Assembly (NCBI RefSeq): GCF_041770905.1 | Contig: NZ_JBEUWX010000003.1 | Location: 248,001 to 312,000 of the forward strand | Length of the DNA stretch: 64,000 nucleotides | Direction: 5' to 3' | Source: Propionivibrio hellwigii | GTDB taxonomy: Bacteria; Pseudomonadota; Gammaproteobacteria; Burkholderiales; Rhodocyclaceae | Part shown: piece by piece, positions 10,927 through 19,099 of the stretch | How the letters are laid out: every line of letters starts with the position of its first letter | How positions within the stretch are numbered: the first letter of the stretch is position 1 | Position numbers and translations under genes: made by a program | The notes under the pieces: model-generated | Databases searched by the model: none | The model's input: the letters and a program-made list of their open reading frames with translations, nothing else | Told to the model about the DNA's origin: nothing

Positions 10927-11304
10927 TTACTTGATTTCGACCTTGGCACCAGCGTCTTCAAGTTGCTTCTTGAGCGCTTCAGCATCTGCCTTGGCAACAC
11001 CTTCCTTAACGGGTTTCGGCGCGCCGTCAACAAGATCTTTAGCTTCCTTCAGCCCCAATCCGGTCGCTGCACGCACAACCTTGATGACTTCGACTTTCTT
11101 GTCACCCACCGCCGCTAGAACAACAGTGAACTCGGTCTGTTCTTCTGCCGCAGCAGCCGCACCACCGCCAGCGCCCGGCGCCGCAACAGCCATCGCGGCG
11201 GCAGAAACACCAAATTTTTCTTCGAACGCCTTGACCAGGTCGTTCAGTTCCATAACCGTCATATTACCAACGGCTTCCAGAATTTCTTCCTTACTAATTG
11301 CCAT
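10927..11304 (-). CDS. rplL: 50S ribosomal protein L7/L12
   Basis: Stalk protein that recruits translation factors. The 125-residue product has the N-terminal dimerisation helices (MAISKEEILEAVGNMTVMEL), an Ala/Gly hinge at residues 42-55 and the C-terminal factor-binding domain with the conserved GLGLKEAKDLVDGAPKPVKE segment. It is 72 bp downstream of rplJ and followed by the attenuator before rpoB. Normal length, no anomalies. Confidence 0.98.
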   Translation of the reverse strand: MAISKEEILEAVGNMTVMELNDLVKAFEEKFGVSAAAMAVAAPGAGGGAAAAAEEQTEFTVVLAAVGDKKVEVIKVVRAATGLGLKEAKDLVDGAPKPVKEGVAKADAEALKKQLEDAGAKVEIK

Positions 11305-11376
11305 AATCAGACACTCCTAAATCGGATACAAAAAAGCAATTTGAGATGTTTTCAAACTTGCCAATCTAACTGCACA

Positions 11377-11874
11377 TTAAGCCGCAGCACCCTCGCGTTG
11401 CTTGGCCAACGCGCCAAGCGCAACAGCAAACCCTGCAACCGGCGCTTTCATCACGCCCAGCAGTTTGGCCAGCAGTTCGTCGCGGCTTGGGATTGACGCC
11501 AACGCCTGTACGCCAGCTTTATCGAGCACTTTGCCCGCATAGCACCCGGCTTTTAATACCAGCTTGGGATCAGCTTTTGCGTACTCGTTGAGTACCTTGG
11601 CCGCCGCCACGGGATCAGCAGAAATACTGTAAATCAACGGCCCCGTCAGATGTGCGGCAAGATCGGCAAAAGGGCTGCCTTCGACGGCACGGCGTACCAA
11701 GGTATTTTTCAGCACACGCAGATAAACGTCAGACTTACGGGCCTGCGCACGCAACTTGGTAAGACTACCCACCGCGATTCCACTGTACTCGGCGACAACG
11801 ATCGTCTGCGCATTGGACACCTGCGCCGACACCTCTGCCACGACAGCTTTTTTATCATCAAGATTGAGACCCAC
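11377..11874 (-). CDS. rplJ: 50S ribosomal protein L10
   Basis: Base of the L7/L12 stalk, 165 residues (MGLNLDDKKAVVAEVSAQVS). The start codon is GTG at 11872-11874, supported by a strong AGGAGG ribosome binding site nine bases upstream. The C-terminal helix that holds L7/L12 dimers is present. Translation is probably autoregulated through the L10 leader structure upstream at about 11990-12065. First gene of the rplJ-rplL-rpoB-rpoC unit. Confidence 0.97.
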   Translation of the reverse strand: MGLNLDDKKAVVAEVSAQVSNAQTIVVAEYSGIAVGSLTKLRAQARKSDVYLRVLKNTLVRRAVEGSPFADLAAHLTGPLIYSISADPVAAAKVLNEYAKADPKLVLKAGCYAGKVLDKAGVQALASIPSRDELLAKLLGVMKAPVAGFAVALGALAKQREGAAA

Positions 11875-11989
11875 GGGTCTTTCCTCCTTTCAAGTCAATT
11901 TACGGCGAATATCAACGATATCCGCCGCCCCCACGGCGACCTGAACCAGAGGCGCCAGCAACATACAAACTGCCGTCAAACCATCTTGT

Positions 11990-12065
11990 TCGGGATACAC
12001 CGTCTACGCAGGCCGCTTACACGCTTAAGTTCTTGGAAAAACCTTGGACACCTGCGGTCTTTGAC
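11990..12065 (-). promoter_or_regulatory. Ribosomal protein L10 leader (rplJ autoregulation site)
   Basis: In the 288-bp gap between rplA and rplJ the minus strand carries GACCGCAGGTGTCC and, about 45 bases later, GGCCTGCGTAGACGGTG. These two segments pair (CCGCAGG/CCTGCG) and match the conserved core of the L10-leader RNA family, where the L10-(L12)4 complex binds and represses rplJL translation. The pairing is seen in the sequence; the identity rests on recall of the family's core, not on a covariance search. Confidence 0.7.
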
Positions 12066-12162
12066 GATCCGTCTGCCAACCATCAGAAGTAATGATCACT
12101 AGCGGACGGCCCAAAGTCCTGGGTGAAGCTTGCTTGCATAACAAACTCCACCGTCTTATTGC

Positions 12163-12852
12163 TTACAACGAACCCGTATCGACACGAACACCCGGTCCCA
12201 TCGTGCTCGACACAGAAATTTTCTTCAAATACTGCCCTTTGGATGACGCGGGCTTCGCCTTGATTAGCGCATCGACCAAAGCTTTAAGATTTTGCTCGAG
12301 CTGCTCGACACTGAACGAGGCGCGACCAATCGTGCCATGGACGATGCCTCCTTTATCCGCACGATATTGGACTTGGCCAGCTTTGGCATTGCGCACTGCA
12401 CTTGTCACATCCATAGTGACAGTTCCAACTTTTGGGTTTGGCATGAGACCGCGCGGGCCAAGGATTTGGCCGAGCTGCCCGACGACACGCATCGTATCGG
12501 GCGTTGCAATCACCACATCAAAATTAATATTGCCTGCCTTAACTTCGGCGGCTAAGTCATCAAAACCGACAATATCTGCGCCCGCCGTTTTCGCGTCTTC
12601 TGCCTTGTCCCCTTGAGCAAATACCGCAACGCGCACAGTCTTGCCCGTTCCTGCGGGAAGAAGAACAGAACCGCGTACCGCCTGATCGGACTTGCGCGGA
12701 TCAATACCAAGGCTTACGGCAATATCAACTGACTCATCAAATTTGGCAGTCGCGCATTCCTTAGCCAGATTCAGCGCTTCGGCCACTGAATAAATTTTGC
12801 TGCGGTCAATCTTGCTCTGCAGCACTTTTTGTTTTTTTGTCAACGCGGCCAT
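12163..12852 (-). CDS. rplA: 50S ribosomal protein L1
   Basis: L1-stalk protein involved in E-site tRNA release, 229 residues from the ATG at 12852 (MAALTKKQKVLQSKID). Longer in-frame starts upstream would run inside rplK and are rejected. Conserved segments include GTGKTVRVAVFAQG, the GPRGLMPNPKVGTVT loop and the C-terminal SSTMGPGVRVD. The gene starts one base after the rplK stop, so translation of the two is coupled. In E. coli L1 represses the rplK-rplA mRNA. Confidence 0.98.
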   Translation of the reverse strand: MAALTKKQKVLQSKIDRSKIYSVAEALNLAKECATAKFDESVDIAVSLGIDPRKSDQAVRGSVLLPAGTGKTVRVAVFAQGDKAEDAKTAGADIVGFDDLAAEVKAGNINFDVVIATPDTMRVVGQLGQILGPRGLMPNPKVGTVTMDVTSAVRNAKAGQVQYRADKGGIVHGTIGRASFSVEQLEQNLKALVDALIKAKPASSKGQYLKKISVSSTMGPGVRVDTGSL

Positions 12853-12853
12853 A

Positions 12854-13285
12854 TTACAGTCCTTCCACGGTAATACCCATTGAGCGGGCACTGCCTGCAA
12901 TCGTGCGAACAGCCGCATCCATATCGGCCGCCGTCAGATCGGGCATTTTCTGGGTAGCGATTGCTTCGCATTGCGCACGCGTCAACTTACCAACCACATC
13001 GGTATGTGGTTTGGAACTCCCCTTCTGGATACCGGCGGCCTTTTTAATCAAAATCGTCGCCGGCGGCGTTTTCATAATGAAGGTAAAACTTTTATCCGCA
13101 TAAGCCGTAATGACCACAGGGATCGGCAAACCCGGCTCGACACCCTGCGTTTGCGCATTAAAAGCTTTACAGAATTCCATAATATTGAGACCGCGCGAAC
13201 CAAGCGCAGGACCAATAGGCGGAGAAGGATTCGCCTTACCCGCCGGCACTTGTAATTTGATAAATCCAGCAATTTTTTTTGCCAC
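12854..13285 (-). CDS. rplK: 50S ribosomal protein L11
   Basis: GTPase-centre ribosomal protein, 143 residues (MAKKIAGFIKLQVPAGKANP), needed for RelA-dependent sensing of stalled ribosomes. Contains the PPIGPALGSRGLNIMEFCKA loop and the C-terminal rRNA-binding domain ending ARSMGITVEGL. It follows nusG by 123 bp and overlaps nothing; rplA follows after a single base. Confidence 0.98.
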   Translation of the reverse strand: MAKKIAGFIKLQVPAGKANPSPPIGPALGSRGLNIMEFCKAFNAQTQGVEPGLPIPVVITAYADKSFTFIMKTPPATILIKKAAGIQKGSSKPHTDVVGKLTRAQCEAIATQKMPDLTAADMDAAVRTIAGSARSMGITVEGL

Positions 13286-13408
13286 GATATAACTCCAAAA
13301 TTTGGGTAAAACGCGCTAAAAAACGCTCCCCACTAAAAAATTTGCGGCCGCGGCCACACTTTGATGCTCTGCCGCCATATACAAGCAGCAGAAAACATTT
13401 TTCAAAAA

Positions 13409-13942
13409 TCAGCCCTTTTCGACTTGGCCAAACTCCAATTCCACCGGGGTTGCACGACCAAAAATTGTGACGGAGACGCGCAAGCGATTTTTTTCATAAT
13501 TAACCTGCTCAACCGAACCATTAAAGTCCGCAAACGGCCCCTCTTTGATACGCACAACTTCACCCGGTTCAAACAATACCTTGGGACGCGGCCTTTCAAC
13601 ACCATCCTGCATCTGCTGCAGAATTTTTTCGACTTCTTTTTCAGAAATTGGCGTCGGCTTATTCGCACTCCCCCCAACAAAACCTGTCACTTTTGGCGTA
13701 CTTTTCACCAAATGCCAGGTTTCGTCATTCATCTCCATTTCGACAAGCACATAACCTGGAAAAAATTTACGCTCAGTAATGCTTTTTTGCCCTAAGCGCA
13801 ATTCAACAACCTCTTCAACCGGCACCAAAATACGTCCAAAAGAGGCCTGCATTCCATGTCTAGCAACTCGTTCAGACAAAGCGCGCTGGACACTCTTCTC
13901 AAAACCGGAATAGGCATGAACGACATACCAACGTTTGTTCAT
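13409..13942 (-). CDS. nusG: Transcription termination/antitermination factor NusG
   Basis: 177-residue NusG. The NGN domain begins MNKRWYVVHAYSGFEKSV, and the C-terminal KOW domain begins PGEVVRIKEGPFADFNGSV. The ATG at 13942 is chosen because it follows the GGAGG ribosome binding site, whereas the GTG at 13954 lies inside that site. The start overlaps the secE stop by four bases (ATGA), so the two are translationally coupled. NusG links RNA polymerase to Rho and to the ribosome. Confidence 0.97.
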   Translation of the reverse strand: MNKRWYVVHAYSGFEKSVQRALSERVARHGMQASFGRILVPVEEVVELRLGQKSITERKFFPGYVLVEMEMNDETWHLVKSTPKVTGFVGGSANKPTPISEKEVEKILQQMQDGVERPRPKVLFEPGEVVRIKEGPFADFNGSVEQVNYEKNRLRVSVTIFGRATPVELEFGQVEKG

Positions 13943-14292
13943 ACCTTCCTCCACTGAAGAATGAGGTCATACAGCACCCATTCGATTCCCTTATCGGCCA
14001 TCCACAAAAAAGTGGCCATGACAACAGCAAAGGCGAAAACCAGCCCCGTCATCTGCAGAGTCTCTTTTCGTGTCGGCCAAACAACTTTTTTTGCCTCATT
14101 AACCGACTCTTTGGCAAAATCAAAAAACTGGCGCCCGGGCACAGTTTGCCAAGCAACGACTATGGAAGCGCCCAAACCTACCAAAACAGCCAGCACACGC
14201 AAAATCATTGCCTGATCCGATAGCAGGTAAAAACCTGCAATGCCAGCAACCAAGAGGAGAAGCGCTAAAACAAACTTGATTTTATCGGCCAT
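13939..14292 (-). CDS. secE: Preprotein translocase subunit SecE
   Basis: Essential small subunit of the SecYEG translocon. The 117-residue product has three predicted membrane helices (about residues 5-25, 30-50 and 88-110), and the conserved cytoplasmic amphipathic segment FAKESVNEAKKVVWPTRKET precedes the last helix. The ATG at 14292 (MADKIKF) is preferred over the adjacent upstream ATG. It lies between tRNA-Trp and nusG, the standard secE-nusG context. Confidence 0.96.
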   Translation of the reverse strand: MADKIKFVLALLLLVAGIAGFYLLSDQAMILRVLAVLVGLGASIVVAWQTVPGRQFFDFAKESVNEAKKVVWPTRKETLQMTGLVFAFAVVMATFLWMADKGIEWVLYDLILQWRKV

Positions 14293-14317
14293 CAATAGTC
14301 AGCCACAGATATAAAAA

Positions 14318-14393
14318 TGGCAGGGGCAGAGGGTCTCGAACCCCCAACCTTCGGTTTTGGAGACCGACGCTCTGCCAATTGAGCTATGCCCCT
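14318..14393 (-). tRNA. tRNA-Trp (anticodon CCA)
   Basis: 76-base cloverleaf on the minus strand. The acceptor stem AGGGGCA pairs with TGCCCCT, the D arm is GCTC..GAGC, the anticodon loop is CTCCAAA with CCA, the T loop is TTCGAGA and the 3' CCA is encoded. It sits immediately upstream of secE, as in many proteobacteria. Confidence 0.97.
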
Positions 14394-14404
14394 GCAACAG
14401 AGAT

Positions 14405-14434
14405 AAAAGCGTTTCAACTCCGAAACGCTTTTTT
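14405..14434 (-). terminator. Second hairpin after tuf, just before tRNA-Trp
   Basis: Positions 14409-14415 (GCGTTTC) pair with 14422-14428 (GAAACGC) around a six-base loop, flanked by A and T runs on both sides, so the stem extends to about 11 bp. On the minus strand it is followed by TTTTATCT. It may act in either direction, but the only upstream gene is tuf on the minus strand. Confidence 0.65.
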
Positions 14435-14449
14435 GCATATTTTTCCCAA

Positions 14450-14483
14450 AGAACGAAGGGGCGGTAGCACCAGCGACCGCCCC
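14450..14483 (-). terminator. First hairpin after tuf
   Basis: A perfect 8-bp GC-rich stem (14458-14465 GGGGCGGT with 14476-14483 ACCGCCCC) lies 8 bases past the tuf stop on the minus strand and is followed by TTCGTTCTTT. Together with the hairpin at 14405-14434 it forms a tandem terminator that would separate tuf from the tRNA-Trp-secE-nusG unit. Confidence 0.7.
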
Positions 14484-14491
14484 GATGACTG

Positions 14492-15682
14492 TTATTCGAT
14501 AATCTTGGTTACTACGCCGGCGCCAACGGTACGACCGCCTTCGCGGATAGCAAAGCGCAAGCCTTCTTCCATGGCGATCGGCACGATCAGCTTGACCGTC
14601 ATGGCAACATTGTCGCCCGGCATCACCATTTCAGTGCCCTCCGGCAGGGTGATGGCACCCGTAACATCTGTAGTCCGGAAGTAGAACTGCGGACGGTAGT
14701 TGTTGAAGAAGGGGGTGTGACGGCCACCTTCTTCCTTGGAGAGGACATAGACTTCGCCCGTAAAGTGCGTATGCGGGGTGATGGTGCCCGGCTTGGCAAG
14801 CACTTGCCCGCGTTCAACTTCTTCTCGCTTGGTGCCACGCAGAAGAACGCCCACGTTATCGCCCGCCTGGCCTTGATCGAGCAGTTTGCGGAACATTTCA
14901 ACACCGGTACAGGTGGTTTTCTGGGTGGGTTTGATGCCGACAATTTCGATTTCTTCGCCAACTTTGATGATGCCGCGTTCGACACGCCCGGTCACGACGG
15001 TGCCTCGTCCGGAAATGGAGAATACGTCTTCGATCGGGAGCAGGAAGGGTTTGTCAATGGTGCGTTCAGGCGCGGGGATGTAGCTGTCGAGTGCTGCAGC
15101 CAAGGCTAGAATGGCGCCTTCCCCGAGATCGCTGGTGTCGCCTTCTATGGCTTTCAGTGCGCTGCCTTTGATGATGGGGATGTCGTCGCCCGGGAATTCG
15201 TATTTGGAGAGTAGCTCGCGCACTTCCATTTCGACGAGTTCAAGGAGCTCGGCGTCATCGACCATGTCGCACTTGTTGAGAAAAACGATGATACAGGGAA
15301 CGCCGACTTGACGGGCAAGCAGGATGTGTTCCCGTGTTTGCGGCATGGGTCCGTCCGCTGCAGAAACTACGAGGATGGCGCCGTCCATCTGGGCCGCGCC
15401 CGTGATCATGTTTTTGATGTAGTCGGCGTGCCCCGGGCAGTCAACGTGGGCGTAGTGACGATTTTCGGTTTCGTATTCAACGTGTGAAGTGTTGATGGTG
15501 ATCCCGCGCGCCTTTTCTTCCGGCGCGTTGTCAATCTGATCGTAGCCCTTGGCCTCTCCTCCAAATTTCTTCGACAGAATCGTCGTGATCGCCGCCGTCA
15601 ACGTCGTCTTACCATGATCCACGTGACCAATCGTCCCAACATTCACGTGCGGCTTCGTCCGCTCAAATTTCGCCTTTGCCAT
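14492..15682 (-). CDS. tuf: Elongation factor Tu
   Basis: 396-residue GTPase delivering aminoacyl-tRNA to the ribosome. Start is the ATG at 15682 (MAKAKFERTKPHVNVGTIGH); upstream in-frame starts would overlap tRNA-Thr. The G motifs are GHVDHGKT (19-26), DCPGH near 81 and NKCD near 136; domains II and III are complete, ending GAGVVTKIIE. It is the distal gene of the tRNA-Tyr-Gly-Thr-tuf unit (tufB-type position). A second copy next to fusA, common in this group, would lie outside the window. Confidence 0.98.
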   Translation of the reverse strand: MAKAKFERTKPHVNVGTIGHVDHGKTTLTAAITTILSKKFGGEAKGYDQIDNAPEEKARGITINTSHVEYETENRHYAHVDCPGHADYIKNMITGAAQMDGAILVVSAADGPMPQTREHILLARQVGVPCIIVFLNKCDMVDDAELLELVEMEVRELLSKYEFPGDDIPIIKGSALKAIEGDTSDLGEGAILALAAALDSYIPAPERTIDKPFLLPIEDVFSISGRGTVVTGRVERGIIKVGEEIEIVGIKPTQKTTCTGVEMFRKLLDQGQAGDNVGVLLRGTKREEVERGQVLAKPGTITPHTHFTGEVYVLSKEEGGRHTPFFNNYRPQFYFRTTDVTGAITLPEGTEMVMPGDNVAMTVKLIVPIAMEEGLRFAIREGGRTVGAGVVTKIIE

Positions 15683-15726
15683 AGCCGATACCTCACTAAA
15701 AAATAAGAAACCACAATGCAAAACTG

Positions 15727-15801
<75 letters not shown>

Positions 15802-15844
15802 AACTAACACCACTAACCCATTGCCTTCAACACCGCTGATCGCC

Positions 15845-15918
15845 TGGAGCGGGTGAAGGGAATCGAACCCTCGTCTTAAGCTTGGAAGGCTTCGGCTCTA
15901 CCATTGAGCTACACCCGC
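15845..15918 (-). tRNA. tRNA-Gly (anticodon TCC)
   Basis: 74 bases on the minus strand. The acceptor GCGGGTG pairs with CACCCGC, the anticodon loop is CTTCCAA with TCC, the T loop is TTCGATT and CCA is encoded. It lies between tRNA-Tyr and tRNA-Thr in the tRNA-tuf operon, the same order as E. coli tyrU-glyT-thrT-tufB. Confidence 0.97.
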
Positions 15919-15982
15919 AAAAACAAAAAACCATCAACCCGCTAAAACCGTTGCCTTTGCCGCTATATTGAGACAGCATCTT

Positions 15983-16067
15983 TGGTGGAGGGAGAAGGAT
16001 TCGAACCTTCGAAGGCAGAGCCGACAGATTTACAGTCTGTTCCCGTTGACCGCTTGGGTATCCCTCC
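15983..16067 (-). tRNA. tRNA-Tyr (anticodon GTA)
   Basis: 85-base class II tRNA with a long variable arm on the minus strand. The acceptor GGAGGGA pairs with TCCCTCC, the anticodon stem/loop is ACAGA-CTGTAAA-TCTGT with GTA, the T loop is TTCGAAT and CCA is encoded. First gene of the tRNA-tuf transcript, immediately downstream of a near-consensus promoter. Confidence 0.97.
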
Positions 16068-16082
16068 TATCCGGAATCGCTT

Positions 16083-16111
16083 ATTTTGGGACAAGAGTCA
16101 GAGTTTGTCAA
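16083..16111 (-). promoter_or_regulatory. Sigma-70 promoter of the tRNA-Tyr/Gly/Thr-tuf operon
   Basis: On the minus strand a perfect -35 box TTGACA (16106-16111) is separated by exactly 17 bp from CAAAAT (16083-16088), a 4/6 match to the -10 consensus. The predicted start is about 9 bases before the mature tRNA-Tyr 5' end. No better candidate was found in the 181-bp gap. Confidence 0.75.
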
Positions 16112-16248
16112 ACACTTATACTCACAAGCACATTATGAACAATTGATTTCGTATCAAAATATTTAATGCATATCTTTTGGCTTCTGCCGAATAGCGGTTC
16201 TCCTGTATTCTGCAACCTGCCGCACATTGACTTCATCAAGGAATTTCA

Positions 16249-16539
16249 TTGACCGCACACAAGTCGCCCTTTCGTAACGATGAACTGCCAGAAACGACCG
16301 GCACTGGCGCTAACACTTCTTTTTTATTCCGCCAACTGGCCCTACAGAGCGCAGCCGTTATCGCTGTACTGTCTCTTGCGTGGCCCTATTTTGGCCTGCG
16401 CAACGAGCCGCTACCCTGGCCCGAAACCGCACTGGCCATCGGATTCACCGCTTTTCTTTTTGCGCACATAAGCAGGCAAAGACTCATTTGGCAATTTATT
16501 CATGCCGCATTCCTCCCTCTGCTCTGGCTTATTTACTGA
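16249..16539 (+). CDS. Small two-helix membrane protein of unknown function
   Basis: 96 residues, not recognised. Start is TTG at 16249, with AAGGAA about six bases upstream; no ATG is available in frame at this end. After a polar 25-residue N-terminus come two hydrophobic stretches, roughly residues 27-48 and 58-94, with the latter perhaps a hairpin broken by HISRQRLIWQF. It is divergent from the tRNA-tuf operon, so the two share a 181-bp control region. Coding status rests on the open frame, the Shine-Dalgarno sequence and the membrane-protein composition. Confidence 0.55.
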   Translation: MTAHKSPFRNDELPETTGTGANTSFLFRQLALQSAAVIAVLSLAWPYFGLRNEPLPWPETALAIGFTAFLFAHISRQRLIWQFIHAAFLPLLWLIY

Positions 16540-16693
16540 AAACGGCGAACAGATCCGCACAAGCAGGTAGCCCGGATATCCGCATAGCGGCAGACGGCGG
16601 TACGAACGGAACAAAGGGACCGAATTGTACAAGCGCCTGATTTCATCCAGACAGCTACACCCATCCAAATTTCACAGCATTCTCGGCGTGTAT

Positions 16694-17143
16694 TTAAATG
16701 ACGCATAACCGTTGCAAATCGGCGTCATTTTGCCAAGCGCGCGCACTGGAGCTGAAAAGCGCATATTCCTGACTATCCGCCAAAGACTGTCTGCCAAATA
16801 CTTCCAGTAAATGCCGCAAATGACCGGGTTGCGGCAGCATCGCGCCAAAGTACAACACCCATTGTTTACGGGCAATCAACAGCGTCGGAAAATTTTCGAC
16901 ATCCAGATCGCCCACGGCGTCAGCCTCGTCTTCAATATCCAGCCAGCGGAAAAACATATGCGGGAACGCCTGACCGACCTCGGTAAACACCGGCCGATAC
17001 TCGCGGCATGTCCCGCACCATTCCGCGCACAGGCAAATCACCCGGAACTCCGTATCCACCTGCGCAGACGCCCCTGGCGCCGCAAGCCCATCCTCACGCG
17101 CCGCCTGATCTTCTTCTACCTGATAGCGCAAGCGATTTTCCAC
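16694..17143 (-). CDS. Thioredoxin-like protein with WCGTC active site
   Basis: 149 residues. A thioredoxin fold is indicated by FRVICLCAEWCGTCREYRPV, with redox cysteines in CGTC at about residues 43-46, and by the cis-proline segment ENFPTLLI near 83-89. No signal peptide is seen, so a cytoplasmic location is inferred. The start is GTG with GGAAG seven bases upstream; the first 28 bases overlap the end of the secreted-protein gene upstream, so the pair is translationally coupled. Substrate unknown; the CGTC motif differs from the CGPC of general thioredoxins, which suggests a dedicated partner. Confidence 0.8.
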   Translation of the reverse strand: MENRLRYQVEEDQAAREDGLAAPGASAQVDTEFRVICLCAEWCGTCREYRPVFTEVGQAFPHMFFRWLDIEDEADAVGDLDVENFPTLLIARKQWVLYFGAMLPQPGHLRHLLEVFGRQSLADSQEYALFSSSARAWQNDADLQRLCVI

Positions 17144-17577
17144 AACTTTTCTTCCATCGACCCGTCAGATACCGGCTCCCAGCGCCCAGCAGCATCTTCA
17201 TCAGCTGTGACCCGGACACCATCGCCCATTGCTCCGGCGAAAGACCATGACGACAGGTATTTGAACAGCCTGCTGCGGCAATCGTACTGCGTCTGCACAA
17301 GCGTCGACAGATAAACCGGCAACGCTACGCCCTCTCGAATCTCCGCATCAGATGCCTCATCGTTTTGCGGCTCATTCCAGCGAACCAGATGTCGCAAAAT
17401 CGCCTGATTGTCATCACGCTGCACGGCGGCCGCATCATCGACATAGATGCGCACGCCATCCTCAAAGCGTTCGATCTCCCGCCACGCCGCGTGTGCTGGC
17501 AAGGCCAGCGCCGCCGCCAAAAAGCCGCACGACGCCTGGCGAACCGGATACATCAAAATGACGGGCAATGGCTTCAT
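17116..17577 (-). CDS. Secreted protein resembling surface-adhesin E / CNP1-type proteins
   Basis: About 153 residues from ATG 17577 (an alternative GTG lies six bases upstream). A Sec signal peptide is visible (MKPLPVILMYPVRQ then an Ala/Leu-rich core ending PAHA before AWREIERF). The mature part is short and rich in aromatic and acidic residues (RIYVDDAAAVQRDDNQ), with the RLFKYLSSWSFAGAMG segment near the middle. It resembles small periplasmic or surface proteins of betaproteobacteria of the adhesin-E type, an assignment made from general resemblance only. The gene overlaps the downstream thioredoxin-like gene by 28 bases. Confidence 0.6.
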   Translation of the reverse strand: MKPLPVILMYPVRQASCGFLAAALALPAHAAWREIERFEDGVRIYVDDAAAVQRDDNQAILRHLVRWNEPQNDEASDAEIREGVALPVYLSTLVQTQYDCRSRLFKYLSSWSFAGAMGDGVRVTADEDAAGRWEPVSDGSMEEKLWKIACAIR

Positions 17578-17754
17578 GCGCACTATTTTAGCCGAACGTT
17601 CAAGCCCTCTTCGGCAACCAGAACAGCGGATGTTTGACCCAGCGAACGCCGCCAGGAGATACTAAGCGCCTTCATAACAGCCGCAGCATTGGCTTTGTCT
17701 ATTTTGTCACTCTTCACTCCTCCCACTTCGACAGCCCGACCCACCGACACGATA

Positions 17755-19026
17755 ATGAACGACATTCCCGTCCTCGGAACCGCACGCTTTCCCTCACCGC
17801 TCACGTATTTCGTCAGCGATCAAGCGCGCGTGCTCTCCTCACCCATCATCACGCCCAACGCACCGCCGGCCGAGGATATCCGCCTCGAAATCGCCGGTCC
17901 GCGCGAAAAACTGTTCTTCGACGCACGAACCACTCGTGCTGCTATCGTCACCTGCGGCGGCCTTTGTCCGGGGTTGAACAATGTGATCCGCTCACTGGTT
18001 CGACAGCTGTACCACGGCTACGGTGTGCGCGAAATTCTCGGCTTTGTCGGCGGCTATCAGGGCCTCGATCCGTGGCGCGGTGCTGAGCCTATTCCATTAA
18101 CACCAGAGTTTGTTGACGACATCCACAAAGATGGTGGTTCGGCGCTGAAAACCTCGCGTGGCCCGGTCGACACCAGCATTGCTGTCGACAACTTGATTCG
18201 GCGCAAGATCAATATTCTCTTCGTCGTCGGCGGCGACGGCACACAACGCGGCGGACTTGCGCTGCTCAACGAAGCCCGCCAGCGCGGCTACGCGCTTTCC
18301 GTTGTCGGCGTACCGAAAACCATCGACAACGACGTTGCCTTCGTCTCGCGCACCTTCGGCTACGTCACCGCCGTCCAGGAGGCCACACAGGCGCTGATGG
18401 GCGCGCACACTGAAGCGCACAGCGTACATAACGGCATTTCACTGGTCAAAATCATGGGGCGCCACGCCGGGTTCATCGCTGCCGGCGCCACCATCGCCAG
18501 CCAGGAAGTCAATTTCACGCTGGTGCCGGAAGTGCCGTTCGTCCTTGACGGCGAAAACGGCTTTCTGGAAGCGCTCAGAAAGCGGATTCTCAAGCGCGCG
18601 CACGCGGTCATTCTCGTTGCCGAAGGCGCCGGGCAGCACCTCATCACCGGCGGCAAGGACGAATACGATGCCTCCGGCAACCTCAAATCCAAGGATATCG
18701 GCCTGTTCCTGCGCGAACGCATTGATGCCTATTTCAAACAGAAAGGCATCCCGTTCACCCTGCGCTATATCGACCCCAGCTACCTCATCCGCAGCGTCCC
18801 TGCCTGCCCGGAAGACGGCGTTCTCTGCGACTTCTTTGCGCGCAACGCCGTTCACGCCGCCATGGCGGGCAAAACCGGACTGGTCATCGGCCATCAGCAC
18901 GACGTATTCACACATGTCCCCACCGAACTGTTGACCAGCCAGAAAAAGCAGATGGACTTAAACAGCCCGGAATGGCACGCTGTGCTGGCAACGACGGGAC
19001 AAAACTTTGCCGCCTTCCCCGGCTGA
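17755..19026 (+). CDS. 6-phosphofructokinase, probably ATP-dependent
   Basis: Phosphorylates fructose 6-phosphate in glycolysis. 423 residues from ATG 17755 (MNDIPVLGTARFPS); a TTG 66 bp upstream gives a poorly conserved extension. The nucleotide site is TCGGLCPGLNNVIR and the VVGGDGTQRGG loop has Gly rather than the second Asp that marks pyrophosphate-dependent enzymes. The catalytic loop is PKTIDND, followed by MGRHAGFIAAGA. The long N-terminal extension and Lys before TIDND place it in the plant/spirochaete-like group rather than with E. coli PfkA. Monocistronic; a plus-strand terminator lies about 400 bp downstream. Confidence 0.9.
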   Translation: MNDIPVLGTARFPSPLTYFVSDQARVLSSPIITPNAPPAEDIRLEIAGPREKLFFDARTTRAAIVTCGGLCPGLNNVIRSLVRQLYHGYGVREILGFVGGYQGLDPWRGAEPIPLTPEFVDDIHKDGGSALKTSRGPVDTSIAVDNLIRRKINILFVVGGDGTQRGGLALLNEARQRGYALSVVGVPKTIDNDVAFVSRTFGYVTAVQEATQALMGAHTEAHSVHNGISLVKIMGRHAGFIAAGATIASQEVNFTLVPEVPFVLDGENGFLEALRKRILKRAHAVILVAEGAGQHLITGGKDEYDASGNLKSKDIGLFLRERIDAYFKQKGIPFTLRYIDPSYLIRSVPACPEDGVLCDFFARNAVHAAMAGKTGLVIGHQHDVFTHVPTELLTSQKKQMDLNSPEWHAVLATTGQNFAAFPG

Positions 19027-19099
19027 GCCGTTCGCGTGGGCGCGTTGATAAAACGGCGGATCAGCGAACAGCGCTGAATGCTTTCCCACAAGCCCCTCC

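Noticed and set aside
10790..11320. A plus-strand frame opposite rplL.
   Set aside because: Ser/Ala-rich translation of the strand complementary to the Ala-rich L7/L12 gene.
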